Assembly: GCA_020081605.1 (NCBI GenBank)
Contig: JAHREC010000011.1
Location: 2,914,001 to 2,978,000, forward strand
DNA length: 64,000 nt
DNA from: Albifimbria verrucaria
Lineage: Eukaryota; Ascomycota; Sordariomycetes; Hypocreales; Stachybotryaceae
Direction: 5' to 3'
The notes under the pieces were generated by a model that worked only from the letters and a program-made list of their open reading frames with translations, was not told where the DNA came from and did no database searches. Positions 21,386-32,754 of the stretch are shown here, in pieces. A program made the position numbers and the translations under genes. The first letter of the stretch is position 1, and each line of letters starts with the position of its first letter.

Positions 21386-23397
21386 ATGGATTCTCAAACT
21401 AAAGTTGCGACTACAGAAAGTCCCAACGAAGAGCTTCCAAGAGAAGCAACCGAGGACGAAATAAAGAACTTGGTTCATGAGGTCGACGACATTCCATTCA
21501 CAGCATGGCTTTTGACCTTCACAGGTGCGGCAACTCATCTAGCACGGTTTAGTATCACAGTCACATGGCGTAAGACCAGCTACAGTTGTCACCGGTCTTA
21601 TAATTTGCTGAAAACAAGCAGAAAACTATCTCCAAAATCCTCGCGGCAATCCACTGCTCCCTGGTGCATTGGGGTTGGGACAAGCAACGGCAACAACCAT
21701 CCAGAATGTGTATCTCTTCTTCCAGTATTTAACACCGGTTCCATTCGCAATCATATCAGATGCCTGGATCGGCCGTCATCGAACTATGCATCTTAGTCTT
21801 GTGTAAGGCCTAAGCCCCCACATTGTAAATCCTCACCACTAACAAAACTTTCAAGTCTACTCATTGTTGGATATCTTATTCTAATTGGAACATCTGTTCC
21901 GTCAGCACTAGATAAGGGTGCTGGCTTGCCCGGGCTCATAGTCACCATGGTTCTTGTTGGACTAGGGCATGGTGGACTTAACGCTGTTATGTACCCATTC
22001 ATTGGTGCTTCTTCCCTCCTCGTTGGAGCAGAACTATTCTAACTACTTTACAGGGGACCAGATTCCGGACCTTAAGCCGAGGGTAAAGCGTAACAAAAAG
22101 GGTGAATTGGTTGTTGCCGAGCGCGAACTATCCATCCAGTATGTATTCAATGGTTACTATTGGTAAGTCATTTGCTTTTGAGTTCACCTACTCATAGAAT
22201 TCAGCCAAACTGAACAAATCTTTTAGGATGGTGAACATTGGTTCTCTCGCATTGATCCCGACTACCTTGATAGAGAGGCATGTAGACTTCTGGGCAGCCT
22301 TTTTGCTACCATTCGGCATCATGGTTGCTGCCATTGTACCTGTCATCGTCTGGCACAAACGACTTAGTGAGTGGGTTTCACGGTGCGTGTGAGTTCTCGA
22401 GATGTCTGATGATTTCTTAGCAAAATTAGCACCCGAAGGCAACGTGCTTCCACAAGCGTGTCAAGTGATCTTGCTAGCATGCCGCTCCGGCTTTCGATTG
22501 TCTGTTGCTGAGCCCGACCGCCAGAAACTGCTTCACAATCGTGACGTGTCATGGACAACTGCATTTGTCGACGAGATAAGACGTGGCTTACATGCTTGTC
22601 GTGTTATCATGTGCTTCGTGATATTCTGGTTGTGTTACGATCAAACATCGAACAACATCATCTCTCAGGCAGGTCAGATGCAAACTCATGGGATATCCAA
22701 CGATACAATCCAAGTCCTAAACCCAATCGCTTGCGTTATTCTTGGGCCACTCATTCAGGACGTCCTCTTTCCATTCCTACGCCGAAGAAAAATTCCAGCG
22801 GGGCCTATTCTGCGAATGACCGCGGGATTCTTCTTTACTGCCGCTGGTATAGCTTACGCTGCTGGTGTCCAGAAATGGATCTATTCTAGTGGGCCATGTT
22901 TCCAATATCCCTTGGAGTGTCCTGAATCTATCCAAGAAGATTCAAGCAATTTCGGGCAGAGGAGTCCAAACACCCTTAGTGTTTGGCACCAGACGCCGTT
23001 ACTCTTCTTATTGGCCATTGGCGAGATTTTAGGATTGGTCGCACTGAATGAGTATATATATGCGGAAGCCCCAACCAATCTTAAGGCAATGGTTCAAGCT
23101 CTACAATTCTTATCATCTGCGGTGGGTGCAGCCTTAGGGGCAGCTTTGGGGTCGGTGGCGAGGAATCCATGGTTGGTCATTCTGTTTTCTTGCTTGGCTG
23201 GAACCATGGGTCTGTCTACAGCCCTCTTCTGGGCCGCTTTCAGGAAGCGGGATGCTGTATACGCAAAACATGAGGCAGAGCCAGAGACGGTTGGGGTTGT
23301 AGAAACTGGAAATGAGGTCTCGGAAGTCAAGGCGGATGATGAAGCAAAGACTAGGCCGCTAGAAGGCCTAGAAGTCTCGAACAGCAAGACTATTTGA
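21386..23397 (+). CDS. POT/PTR2-type peptide transporter, atypical proton-coupling motif
   Basis: Member of the proton-dependent oligopeptide transporter family (di/tripeptide uptake or peptide export; plasma membrane or vacuole). Six exons: 21386-21569, 21619-21802, 21856-22004, 22054-22162, 22227-22366, 22421-23397. All introns are about 49-64 nt with GT-AG ends, and the frame is unbroken. Features: VDDIPFTAWLLTFTG before TM1, ENYLQNP, ISDAWIGRHRTM (the loop 2-3 signature), the block ending PFIGDQIPDLKPRVKR, IQYVFNGYYWMVNIGSL (PTR2 signature region), the long central loop, and EILGLVALNEYIYAEAP (the conserved E...EFxY region near TM10). The usual ExxERFxYY of TM1 reads THLARFSIT here, so both glutamates are lost. 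It may be a diverged paralogue with changed coupling or substrate. Its position after a peptide-precursor/UstYa/peptidase group is suggestive. Confidence 0.88.
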
Positions 23398-23808
23398 AGA
23401 GTCAATAGAGATATTGATTCGTCTGTTGTCTTCAAAATAAACCATTCAGAAGAAAGCAATACAATATCTTACTTTTCCATACCAGTTCTTGTGCATGTTT
23501 AAGATTCTTGGTTTTGAATAGACTAGCTGAGAGCACAAGATGATATTATGCTGTATTCAAATGCTCTTGGTAGGTTTATTCACTCATCATGCAGGCCTAA
23601 TTCGTATAACTCCGCCTCAACCTGGCATATTACAGCTATTCATTCGAGCTTTTCTAGCAGAACTTTCAAGACTCTTTCTATTTGTGTCTAATCAAGAAGT
23701 AGTCAGAGACTAATTTTGCCTGCCATACTGTTTAAATATATTTTAGTTTGGAGTTGAGAAGAAACGCCCACATAGATTGATAAGATCTCTACAATATCTC
23801 AAAGATTT
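23398..23808. other. Intergenic between convergent genes
   Basis: 3' ends of the transporter (plus) and the nucleoside hydrolase (minus). No gene seen. Confidence 0.5.
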
Positions 23809-24958
23809 TCACAGCTCCTCGCGTGCCGCTTGTGCTGTTGTTTTGGGTGGTGACTCAGAAGAAGTACGGTTGCCGGTAACCGATGCAGCCCCTTGCAAGA
23901 ATAGCCTATCCACTTCTGCAGCTGCAGTACTATTATCGACTTTTAATCTGAGAAAGAACTGGTTACGTACTGTGTTGTCCCAAATCCAATAGTTTGTACC
24001 ATTGGGCTCAACGTGGTTATACCCGTACTCATTCCCGTACTTGAACAGACCGCCAAGTCCTTGGGCAGCATATAATACTGTCAGGGGTCCCATGAAGCTC
24101 GGGGTTAAGAAAAGTATAATATATATAAGCCATTCGCACGGGGTCATATTTTGGTCCGTCAGCCATGAGCGGCCCTCCAGTGTAGACATACTTGCCAACA
24201 TCTCCACCAACAAACACCATCCGGCCATCCCAACTGTTGACAACGTGTGCGGCTAGACTTGAGTTAGAGCCCCAAAAGTTATAGCTATGTCCTGATGGGT
24301 AACCACCACCCATAATGACTAGCTCGGATACTTTGGCAGCAATCAACTGACGGCCCGTAAGCTTGGAGAAAGAGTCGGCAGTTGAATTCAATAGTCCAGA
24401 CAACTACAGATGCATTAGTCAAATCTGTTCACAATTCAGGCATTCTGACTTGCATTATCCAGAAACCCAATGGAGGCAATGGTAACGCTCCCGTCGTCAG
24501 CCTCCGAAAGCACCTTTCGGTACAGATCGACCGGATCCCACGCTTTCTTCGCATGGCCCCAAGGCAGAGTTCCCCAGACCAGTGGAAAGCAACTTTGCTT
24601 GTATACTCCCCAAGCTCGTAGCCCCAAGAATCGAAAAATGTCGCATTTGTCAAGGGGCGACAGATTCCAACTGGGACTTCAGACAACCCGTAATGGGCCA
24701 GAATGGCAGAAGCCGCGAGTGCAGAAAAAGTCGATGGGTAGTTGATGTTGGCACCGACTAATTTGACCTCTGGTAGAGTTGCTGCTAAAAGAAGAGCACC
24801 AGCATCACTGCTACGTGTCAGCCGTCGAGAAAGAAACGCGGTCGGCAGCCTTACTCTACGTCACTAAATAAGTCGGTGTCGATAATCAGATTCTTGCCGG
24901 TAACGCAGCTTATAAAGACGGTTAGGGAAAGGGATATGACATCAGAAAGGTTACGCAT
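23809..24958 (-). CDS. Secreted inosine-uridine-type nucleoside hydrolase
   Basis: Hydrolyses the N-glycosidic bond of ribonucleosides. Exons on the minus strand: 24958-24855, 24807-24454, 24403-23809. The product starts with a signal peptide (MRNLSDVISLSLTVFISC). The Ca-binding N-terminal motif follows (IIDTDLFSDVDDAGAL, the DxDxxxDD of the family), completed across intron 1. Further blocks are SIGFLDNLSGLL (spanning intron 2) and ELVIMGGGYPSGHSYNFW. The second intron has a GC donor (AAT/GCAAGT) with a TGACTAAT branch and TGTAG end. The frame changes once more near 24105 at a T run. The C-terminal tail is Ser/Thr/Ala-rich. Extracellular location suggests purine/pyrimidine salvage or modification of host/plant nucleosides; the substrate is not determinable. 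Confidence 0.88.
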
Positions 24959-26213
24959 GATGCTTTCATTTATGTCTTGCCACAAGAAGTTGTAGCGATG
25001 AGAAATGCCGGACAGCCATCTATCCAATATCTTTGCGAAGGGTGGGTTAAAAGCATAAACGAGGGCGCAGTGTTCTCCTAGGCAATTAAGCTGACATAAT
25101 CCTTGCAAAGTTGTTGTCACTGGCCAGAACAATAAATCCTTGATAATGTGTACAGTAGTGAACAGGGCTATTAGCACTTATTATCGATGGCAGATTACAA
25201 GGTCGGCTGACTTGACATTTTTTGCGATGGTACGCAATTTTAACGCTCATTCATATTCCTCATCTATCCACTCGCGTCATTCGAGTCCTCGTTGTTGTGT
25301 CGGGCATGGAAAGGCAAGAGAGAATACGGCGTTTTATTCTAGCTACCCTAGAATTGGTCGTTTACCTTCATCACTTCAAGGTAGGTGAAGGCTGCGGGTC
25401 ATCTAGCCTTATAGGAAGGGCCTAGTAAACATCTTTTATCTTTCTTTATGAATACAATACGTTCCTCCTACCTTACGCTTCCTCGGAGCATCCATTGATC
25501 AAACGATATATGATACCCAATCTCATTTGTTATTTCCCCAACGTTGTCATTATGACCCTCAAAGTAACCGGACTTACGGTCTGGCATGTGGTGTTGCTTT
25601 GCTCCCAACAAATCATCTATTGTTCCATTGCTGTGATTGTATCTATTACACTTACCTACTCCATATATCAGTGAGCCCTGCCCAGTAGGATTCGCCCAGT
25701 GGCTGTACTCCTTGAACTTCACGCGCCTTCGTCTTCAACTTGTTCATTTGGTTATAGCATAACAATCCGGATTCTACCTGACATGGCCTTCGTTTGATTG
25801 GTCGTGCCGTTTGTCTATTATCCAGAGAGCAATAAGATCCAACCACAAGACGCTTCATTGAAGTCATTCATGTAACGTCTTGTTCAAGGCGTCAGGAATC
25901 AGTTTACGAGGAAACCACTGTACGAAAGCCGATGCTATCGCTAGATAATACACAGACACTCATAAGGGGTTGCAACTCGCTCTCGTCCTAGCCACGTTGA
26001 CCTGAGGTGTAAGTAGGGCCAAGGTAAGGCAGGTTGTGTGATATAGTATTATGGTATGGATGTATGCCTTATTTGTAGGGTTTATCCGAGATGGAGTCTT
26101 TGAACCATGGCCTGTATTGTGCCAGGTAGCAGGTAGCAGGTCTCTGTCAAAGCCTCCACTTTATAGATAGTATTAACCAGCCTCGAAACCATCAAACAAG
26201 CTAAAGAAGCTTA
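24959..26213. other. Intergenic, no gene seen
   Basis: No recognisable frame. A short direct repeat (GGTAGCA, about 26125-26140) is present. The end of the region holds the 5' flank of the tRNA. Confidence 0.45.
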
Positions 26214-26296
26214 TCCGGTATGGTGTAGTGGCTAACATCGCTCGCTCTCATAAAGAGATGATCCGAGCAGCCCTGGGTTCGATTCCCAGTACCGGA
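26214..26296 (+). tRNA. tRNA-Glu (CTC) with a 12-nt intron
   Basis: A full cloverleaf can be drawn: acceptor TCCGGTA/TACCGGA; D-arm GTGT/ACAT with an AGTGGCTA loop; anticodon stem GCTCG/CGAGC; T-arm CTGGG/CCCAG with TTCGATT loop; 4-nt variable loop. With a 12-nt intron at the standard 37/38 position (26251-26262) the anticodon loop becomes CTCTCAC, giving anticodon CTC. The A box (TGGTGTAGTGG) and B box (GGTTCGATTCC) are present. A CAT anticodon reading as tRNA-Met is rejected because it would leave a mismatched stem and a 14-nt variable loop. Confidence 0.88.
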
Positions 26297-26310
26297 GCAT
26301 CCCAGATATC

Positions 26311-26319
26311 TTTCTTTTT
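26311..26319 (+). terminator. Pol III T-run terminator of the tRNA
   Basis: TTTCTTTTT starts 15 bases after the tRNA acceptor end. Confidence 0.7.
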
Positions 26320-27002
26320 GCTCCTTGTGACAAAGCTTTCGGTTGTTATCTTGAGACTGCTTTCCATTGAAGTTGACTCGAACATATCCCATTCGCCCTC
26401 TTTTCCGATCTTCTTAAAGACATTGGTAATCAGATGCACAGCGCCCTTTCTCTCCTTGGACCCAATGGCTTTTAGTGGAATTTTTAGTTCTTGCTGCGTT
26501 GGCTGCGAGCATCGAGTTAAAAGTCTGCGGTGGAGATAGAACATTAGCCCAACACCTGGACCATCCCATCCGAGCCCTACGCTGGCATAGACTAATAGCG
26601 TGTATGGGATTTGCCAGGGTTGTCAGGGCTATCAATGAAGGTGTGTGTTTCCGTTGATTGTAGTAGTAGACCTCTTCCGAATCTTCCTGCAACGCCCGAT
26701 CCGATCCTATCGATACACGTAAGGCTAGCAGTCTTGCTCTTCCCAACTGCCCAGCATCTGCCTGTCTTCGAAATATGAAGTACCTATCTTGCGTGCATGC
26801 AACAGCGTTCCCTTCGACAATACATAGTTGCCTTGGAATTTTGTTTGCTGCAATTGTGCGAGTACCATTTGTCGAATAGGTTGCTGTTGAAAAGCTCCAT
26901 GTCCAGGCTATTCGAGAATGAGGCAATACAGAAACTGCCTGCAGTAGTCTCAAATTACAAGACAAAGATTCATTTCCAGTTTCAGGTTCCTTTTTCTAAA
27001 TA

Positions 27003-28739
27003 TTAGTGCTTCGGTCCACACAAATTTTTGGTATGGGTGAGAGAGATTTGAACAAGTACCTGAAAACCCTGAAGCCCCCTACGGTGGACGCGCACATCGT
27101 CATGTCTAATAGTGTGAGGAGCGAAGTTCAATGGTAATTCACCACCTGTATATTCAATTCTTTCGAGTCGACCAGATCCCGCTGATTGAGCTGGTGGAAG
27201 CGCGAATGCGTCTACGCTATTCGCTACGGGTCTTCGCGCTATCCGAGGCGGCGGAGGCGGCGGAGGCGGCGCGGTGCTCGTGGTAGCGGAGCTCTTTCGG
27301 CGCTTGTCTAAGACTCTGGCGAATCGCGCTGCTTCATCAGCACCTAGAAATGTTAGCACGCTTCTATACGGGGTCCCCAAGCAGAGTGAAGCTCACTATC
27401 GAAGAAGAATACAAACTGTTCGTTGTGGTCGATTCGAGATAGCTCGACACCCTTTTTCCTGTCTACGTACAGGGGATAGTCTGCGAAGTTGTCCAATGCC
27501 CATTGTGTCAGTCGGTCTTTTGTTCTGTCATGGAAAGTCAGAGTGACAATAGAGTTCGTGTCTTCTCCCGCCCGCTCCCATATTCGGACGACTTTGTTTC
27601 TCGCAAGTAACACGTCATGAGATAGTACACGGGAGACGAAGCTTTTAGACATGGAGCCGCCAGATTTTATGATCTTCTTTGGTAGAAAAGTAGCTCTGAG
27701 AGTTCTCTCACGCGCCACATTCATGAACGCGATGCAATCCTCAGGCGAGTCAAATACGTAGATGGGGTCGAGAACAAAAACAGCATATTCGTTTTGTGTT
27801 TCCACTGTGACAAGGTGGTTCTCTAGGAATGATACCTTGACGGCATCAATTTGGTTCGGGGTACATGGAATGCTTCCAAACGGAACTACATAGTATTAGC
27901 GAAGATTGATCAACGGTTCAGTCTTTAGATAATATGACTCACTTTCATGAGTTACCACAATTGCATGGTCTGCAGTCTCATACTGTAAAACTCTGAACGG
28001 AGAAGTGGCGTTTCGATCTATGATACAGAGGCTGTCCAAACGGATTGGTTCGCGGACAAGCGCATTATCGGTGTCTCTTAATGATCTACACCATGTAAGT
28101 AAGAATATCAAACGATGGGGAAATTACATACAAGGTACAAGGCACGCTGGTAGCTGGAGTAATTGCTGTTGGCTCAAGGCGCCCCGTTGATATCCGCTGG
28201 GGTTGCAGCCGTGGAGATGACGGTTCGAGTCCCTCTAGCAGGTTTGTGTCTACTGTCGGTAATGACTGAACGGGTAGGAGCTGTGGAGACATACCACCAG
28301 CTCCTATGCTGCCATGCCTTGCCCTGCTGTGGCTGTTGTTAGCTGGGTGACTCGAACAGCGGTGTCTACACGCAGAAACATATTTCTGGTACTGAACATA
28401 CTCTATTCTTCTGTTTAAGCTCGCATATATGACTGTCAGCGACGAGTTTATACGCTGAACATCTGCGTCCACCGTGGTTGTCCAGAAAAATGCCATTGCC
28501 TGCCGTCTAGGATTCCGATTATCTTGGATAAGCTCTGTTGCCTCCTCGACAAGCTCCTTAATCTCAGCAAGCAGATCCTGGTCCCGATATGGGTTAACAT
28601 CGTCCTCGAGTTCCATCAGTCGGTTTAGTGTGAAGCGAAGAGTTTTGACTGTTTTCCCAACCCTTTTGGCTCTCTCGAGGTTCGACTTGGCCATCTGGAT
28701 CAGCTCGATGGCTGTCATCACAGTCCCAAACACCTCCAT
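27003..28739 (-). CDS. Uncharacterised multi-exon protein with polyproline stretch
   Basis: Not a family I recognise. Minus-strand exons: 28739-28132, 28085-27943, 27885-27397, 27343-27003, with in-frame 46-57-nt introns. The N-terminal 100 residues (MEVFGTVMTAIELIQMAK...) look helical and coiled-coil-like, similar in style to N-terminal domains of fungal STAND proteins. The middle (about residues 200-420) is a well-ordered alpha/beta segment with two similar pieces, each ending in FDSPEDCIAFMNVA or FDSADEAARFARVL, possibly two PH-like modules. Then come eight consecutive prolines and a Gly/Ser/Pro-rich linker. The model ends at 27003, but an alternative intron (donor GTACTT at 27059, CACTAATATTTAG ending 26996) would join a further open frame running to 26414. 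No signal peptide or TM helix. Confidence 0.65.
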
Positions 28740-29700
28740 AGTGTCTAAGCCGTCGTCCTGGCGCTGCTGTTTAGTGTTGCAAGCAATTTGGTGGTAGAAA
28801 GCATTTGGGCCAGCCGCCAGGCTGGACCACCTTTGTAAAACCACTCAGTAAGTAGCCGTTGGCGGTCTTTGACAAGATCCTGGTGTTGATTGAAAGTGTT
28901 GAGCTCGCGTGAGGGAGGCAGGTTCCAAGACATAGAAGGCCAGGATACCACGAGTGCATGTGGGCACGGTTCGTGGGTGTGGGGAAATCAAATCGGGGCT
29001 GTACCTTGCCCCGGGCAACATTTGATTACTATTGAGCCTCACTGGGTTGATCCGAAGTGCTGTGGTGGCGCTTGTGGACAAGTCGGGGCCAGCTTGGGGA
29101 GCGTGGACGTTGTGGTGACATGGCACATAGTGCACAAAGGGGTCAATAAACTGGACTGTGCCACCACCTCAGAGCCGTTTTTGCTTGACCGGAATGCGTG
29201 TTTAGGCCAAGGGTTCTAACGCGTGATGCAAGGATGGGAGGAAGCCACCCATCCGACAGGCACAATTCCAACAATTTCAGCGAATGATTCTCGTCCATTC
29301 GAGCACGACCTCCCGACCCCGGCGTATTATCGCGTGGCTTGTTGCGTTTGCGCACCCTCCTTGTTCCTTCGAAAGCTCCACTATTAGCCAAATGGAATTT
29401 CGGTCTCTATAACGTAGGAAGCCAGGCTGAAGTGGCGCAGTCCATTAACGGCAAGGCAAATTGCTAGGGGCAAGCTAGGTGTTGTGTGGTAGTGTCATCT
29501 CGGGAGAAGTCTCCCTCGGGCAGAGTCACGAGCTGAAACCAATAACTATCAGGCACCCTTGCGATTTGGACGCACCTTCGCGAGCTGCTTTGACAAAGCA
29601 CCGGCATCCTTAGAAAGAGGTCTTTGTTTGCTCCTCCGGAGAGTGCTTCTCCTCAGTCGCCGACAAGACACTGCTAGCAAAGGTGCATCAATATCGCATT
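28740..29700. other. Divergent intergenic region
   Basis: 961 bp between two divergently transcribed genes. No recognisable frame; promoters for both must lie here. Confidence 0.45.
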
Positions 29701-31987
29701 ATGGCTGACCAGATTCGCTCTGAGCGCGACCATCAAGTGGGCGGTCGGTGGTGGGGTTCATCGAATGTCAAACCTGACACAGACCATATCAGAGTGAGCA
29801 TCCTACCACTAATCTTAGTTACAGCAGTATCCGAGGCGATGTCTTTCAGATACCTAACTTCTATCCATACTATCGTTGTCCAGTGAACCCAGTACTAATT
29901 ACCAACATGACAGGACCGGAAGCAAAGAGAACAAGAGGTTCTCGGAATCCTAGATGACATCGGCTTCAATTGGAAGGTCTTTATTGCAGTGTCGGCAGGG
30001 TTCCTCGCATCTTCCTATACCATTTTCTCAAGCAATATCATTGTGCCGGCTCTTCTCTATGTATATCCACAGGAGACAACGCAGTTCCTCGAGCCGGGCT
30101 TGACGATTGATCTGGTCACCATCGGCACCACCACACTGGGCATGATTGTCTTCGGCCATTTGGCCGATCGCTTAGGTCGCAAACGCCTTTATGGCGTTGA
30201 ACTGTTTATAATCATACTTGGGACTGTTGGAATTATCCAGGCCTCCAATGGTTACACTCGCAATGACACGGAACACTCCTGAACGTCTATGCTGCAATCG
30301 CCGCCTGGCGAGGCATCCAAGGTCTAGGCATAGGAGCCGAGGTATGATGTTCCAGTCAAATCAGCATGTAACTGTGTTCATCTGCTAATTCAAGCTCAGT
30401 ACCCCTTTCCGCAATCATTGCCGCAGAATTTTCGTCTACAAAGACACGTGGTACCCTTATGGCTTCCTTCTTTGCGATGCAGTCTGTGGGACGTGTGCTT
30501 GCGTACCTAGTGGTGTATGGAGCCATCCAGGGACTTCCGGAGGACGCAAAAGATCACAGAGTCGAAATCGACGGTATTTGGCGACTTGTCATTGGCATCA
30601 GTGCCATCCCGGCCCTTCTGGCCATTGGTCTTCGGTTGACCATCCCTGAAACACCACGATATTATACTGGCATAGCCAAGGATCTCAAGAAAGCTTCCCA
30701 AGCAGTCCAAAGGGTTGGTGGAAGACCATCTGATCTTGAATCTGTGACGTCAAAGATCAGGCCCACTCGTACAACGCGTGCAGATGATGAGTCAGTTCCA
30801 TGGTTAGGAAGTGCTTGGAACTACCTTTTGGACGTCAAAAGGCATGGAGGCAACTTGCAGGAATCTCTTTCCTTTGGTTCCTGTTGGATGTAGCTTTCTA
30901 TGGCCTTGGCCTTGATAGCCCATCCACATTACATCGGCTCTGGCTTGACAGGAGACCACCCAGTACCGCAGAGTGCCGGGTTACGTCCAACACGACGGCG
31001 CCTGGTCCTATGGTCACAACAGCGACATATACACGAGTAGAGACTTTCACCCTCGCGAACAAAGCCATGACCACGTTGACAGAAGTTGTTACCCGAACAC
31101 TTACAACAATGCCAACAACTACAGCATTGGCATCACCTATGACAACACCCGTGACTGAGCTCCCAGCTTGGAATGAGGACCCGAACAACATGTGCGCTAC
31201 AATCAAGGATTCGTTAGAAACCACCGCAGTCCGTACACTTCTCCTCAGCTCGATTGCATCGATTCTCGGGTCTCTTGCGGCTATTGCAGTAATCAACTAT
31301 TACTCACGCCGTAGTCTCATGGGAGTTACTTCTGGTATTCTGTGCTTTTTCTTCCTCTTCACAGGTATCACCGTCCTGAAGGCGACCGAAACACCCAGCA
31401 ATGAGGCCAGCATGGTCTTTTTGCTCTGACGCAATTCATGTTCAATCTTGGTCCTAACACACTTACCTTTATTATTGCTGCGGAGTCCTTCCCAACGGTC
31501 TTTCGAGGCACGTTCCACGGTGTAGCAGCAGCTTCTGGGAAGCTTGGAGCTCTGCTCATCCGGCCTATAATGGAGCGAGTAGGGAAAGAGAAACACCCAC
31601 TTATGGGAGTGCTGTTCGGCTTCTGCGGAGTCATGTTGGTCATGGTGGTAGTATCTCTACTTCCAGGGGCCCTGCTTGACGTGCAACATCCACGTGGTAG
31701 CGTTGAGCCGGGGAAAGGGGTACTCTTGACAGAGAAGAGCTCGGATGGAGGGCATGGCTTCCTCGAGAGTTGAGAAACAAGACACTTGAAGAGATTGCCC
31801 CAATCCAGAAAACTGGATGGAAGAACTTGAACGACACGGAAACGGAGCGGATACGAATGTGCAGACGATGCTTGTGACACCAAAGCCCGATGATAGCCAT
31901 CAACGGAACGCAAGCGTAGATACATCAGGTTACCCCCTTCACCAAGAATGGTTGGATAGAGTTAATTACAGGCTAAAATTGGAATGA
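29701..31987 (+). CDS. MFS transporter of the phosphate/glycerophosphodiester type, with Thr-rich loop
   Basis: Plasma-membrane symporter related to PHO84/GIT1. Exons 29701-29793, 29914-30341 and 30400-31987. Features: GHLADRLGRKRLYG (MFS loop 2-3), GLGIGAEYPLS (split by intron 2, the classic GxGxGxEYPLS block), FSSTKTRGTL-like, IPETPRYY (end of TM6), and FLWFLLDVAFYGLGL (the PHO84/GIT signature), then FNLGPNTLTFIIAAESFPTVFRG. Between TM7 and TM8 lies an unusual Thr-rich segment of about 90 residues (many TT/TTT, 31000-31190). Six frame breaks all fall on homopolymers (30278, 30402, 30837, 31418, 31717, 31840), so the gene is probably intact. It ends at 31987 after a hydrophilic tail. The substrate (phosphate, GPI or glycerophosphocholine) cannot be told. 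The secreted GDPD gene 5 kb downstream is a plausible partner. Confidence 0.82.
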
Positions 31988-32754
31988 CAATTTAATGACG
32001 GGTTGATTAAGAGGCTGGGTAGAGCTTGGAGTTTGGAGTTTATTTTACAACTCACCTCACCAATACGGAGTACGGCGCATCATGTTGTAAGTTGGAAACG
32101 AGTCTGCAAGAACTCAGCATAAATCTCAATGCAGAACATTCTACGTAGCGGCTTCTGGAAGAATCGAGAACGTGGAACCGAGTCACCACTTCGACAAGAC
32201 TGCTAGCTTAGCTCGTCCCTTGGCTTGGCGCATTGTAGGGCGTAAAGCACTTGGTTAAGCTGTAGGAAATTTTGAGTCAATGAGTAACAATATCTTATGT
32301 CTGGAATTGGACGGAAATGATAAGTGAAATAATATACCTTTTTGCGGAATGGTGATATCAAGTAATAAAATGAACAAACCATATCAAGCTCATCCTGAGG
32401 ATATAAGAGGCAGTAGGCCAGTAAGCGAATTACATCATGTTCAACATGGTGTAATTGCCCGATTGGGTAAGTTCATTGCCTATGTCTTGAGTTTTGTGGA
32501 TGCAGTAGTGGTAGGGCGTGTACGCAGATCATTGACATGTTTAGGGCGCGCGGCAGTCATCGACAGCCAAACCATTCAACGGCCCTGCGCCCTGTGGAAG
32601 GACATGCGCCGATAGGCCCACACTGGCAGCTCACGGCGAGTATGACAGCGCCCATCGAAATATATCAGGAGCCTTTGCCAGCTCTTCAATCCGAACAGGG
32701 TGCTCCTTAACCAAGCACAGTCTTTTCATCTCTATTTGCAAATCCTCCTTTGAC
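31988..32754. other. Intergenic, no gene seen
   Basis: An 88-codon open frame at 32349-32615 has no recognisable feature. The rest is AT-rich flank. Confidence 0.45.

Noticed and set aside
26214..26296. tRNA-Met reading of the tRNA (CTCATAA loop)
   Set aside because: It gives a mismatched anticodon stem and a 14-nt variable loop; the intron-containing tRNA-Glu fold pairs everywhere.
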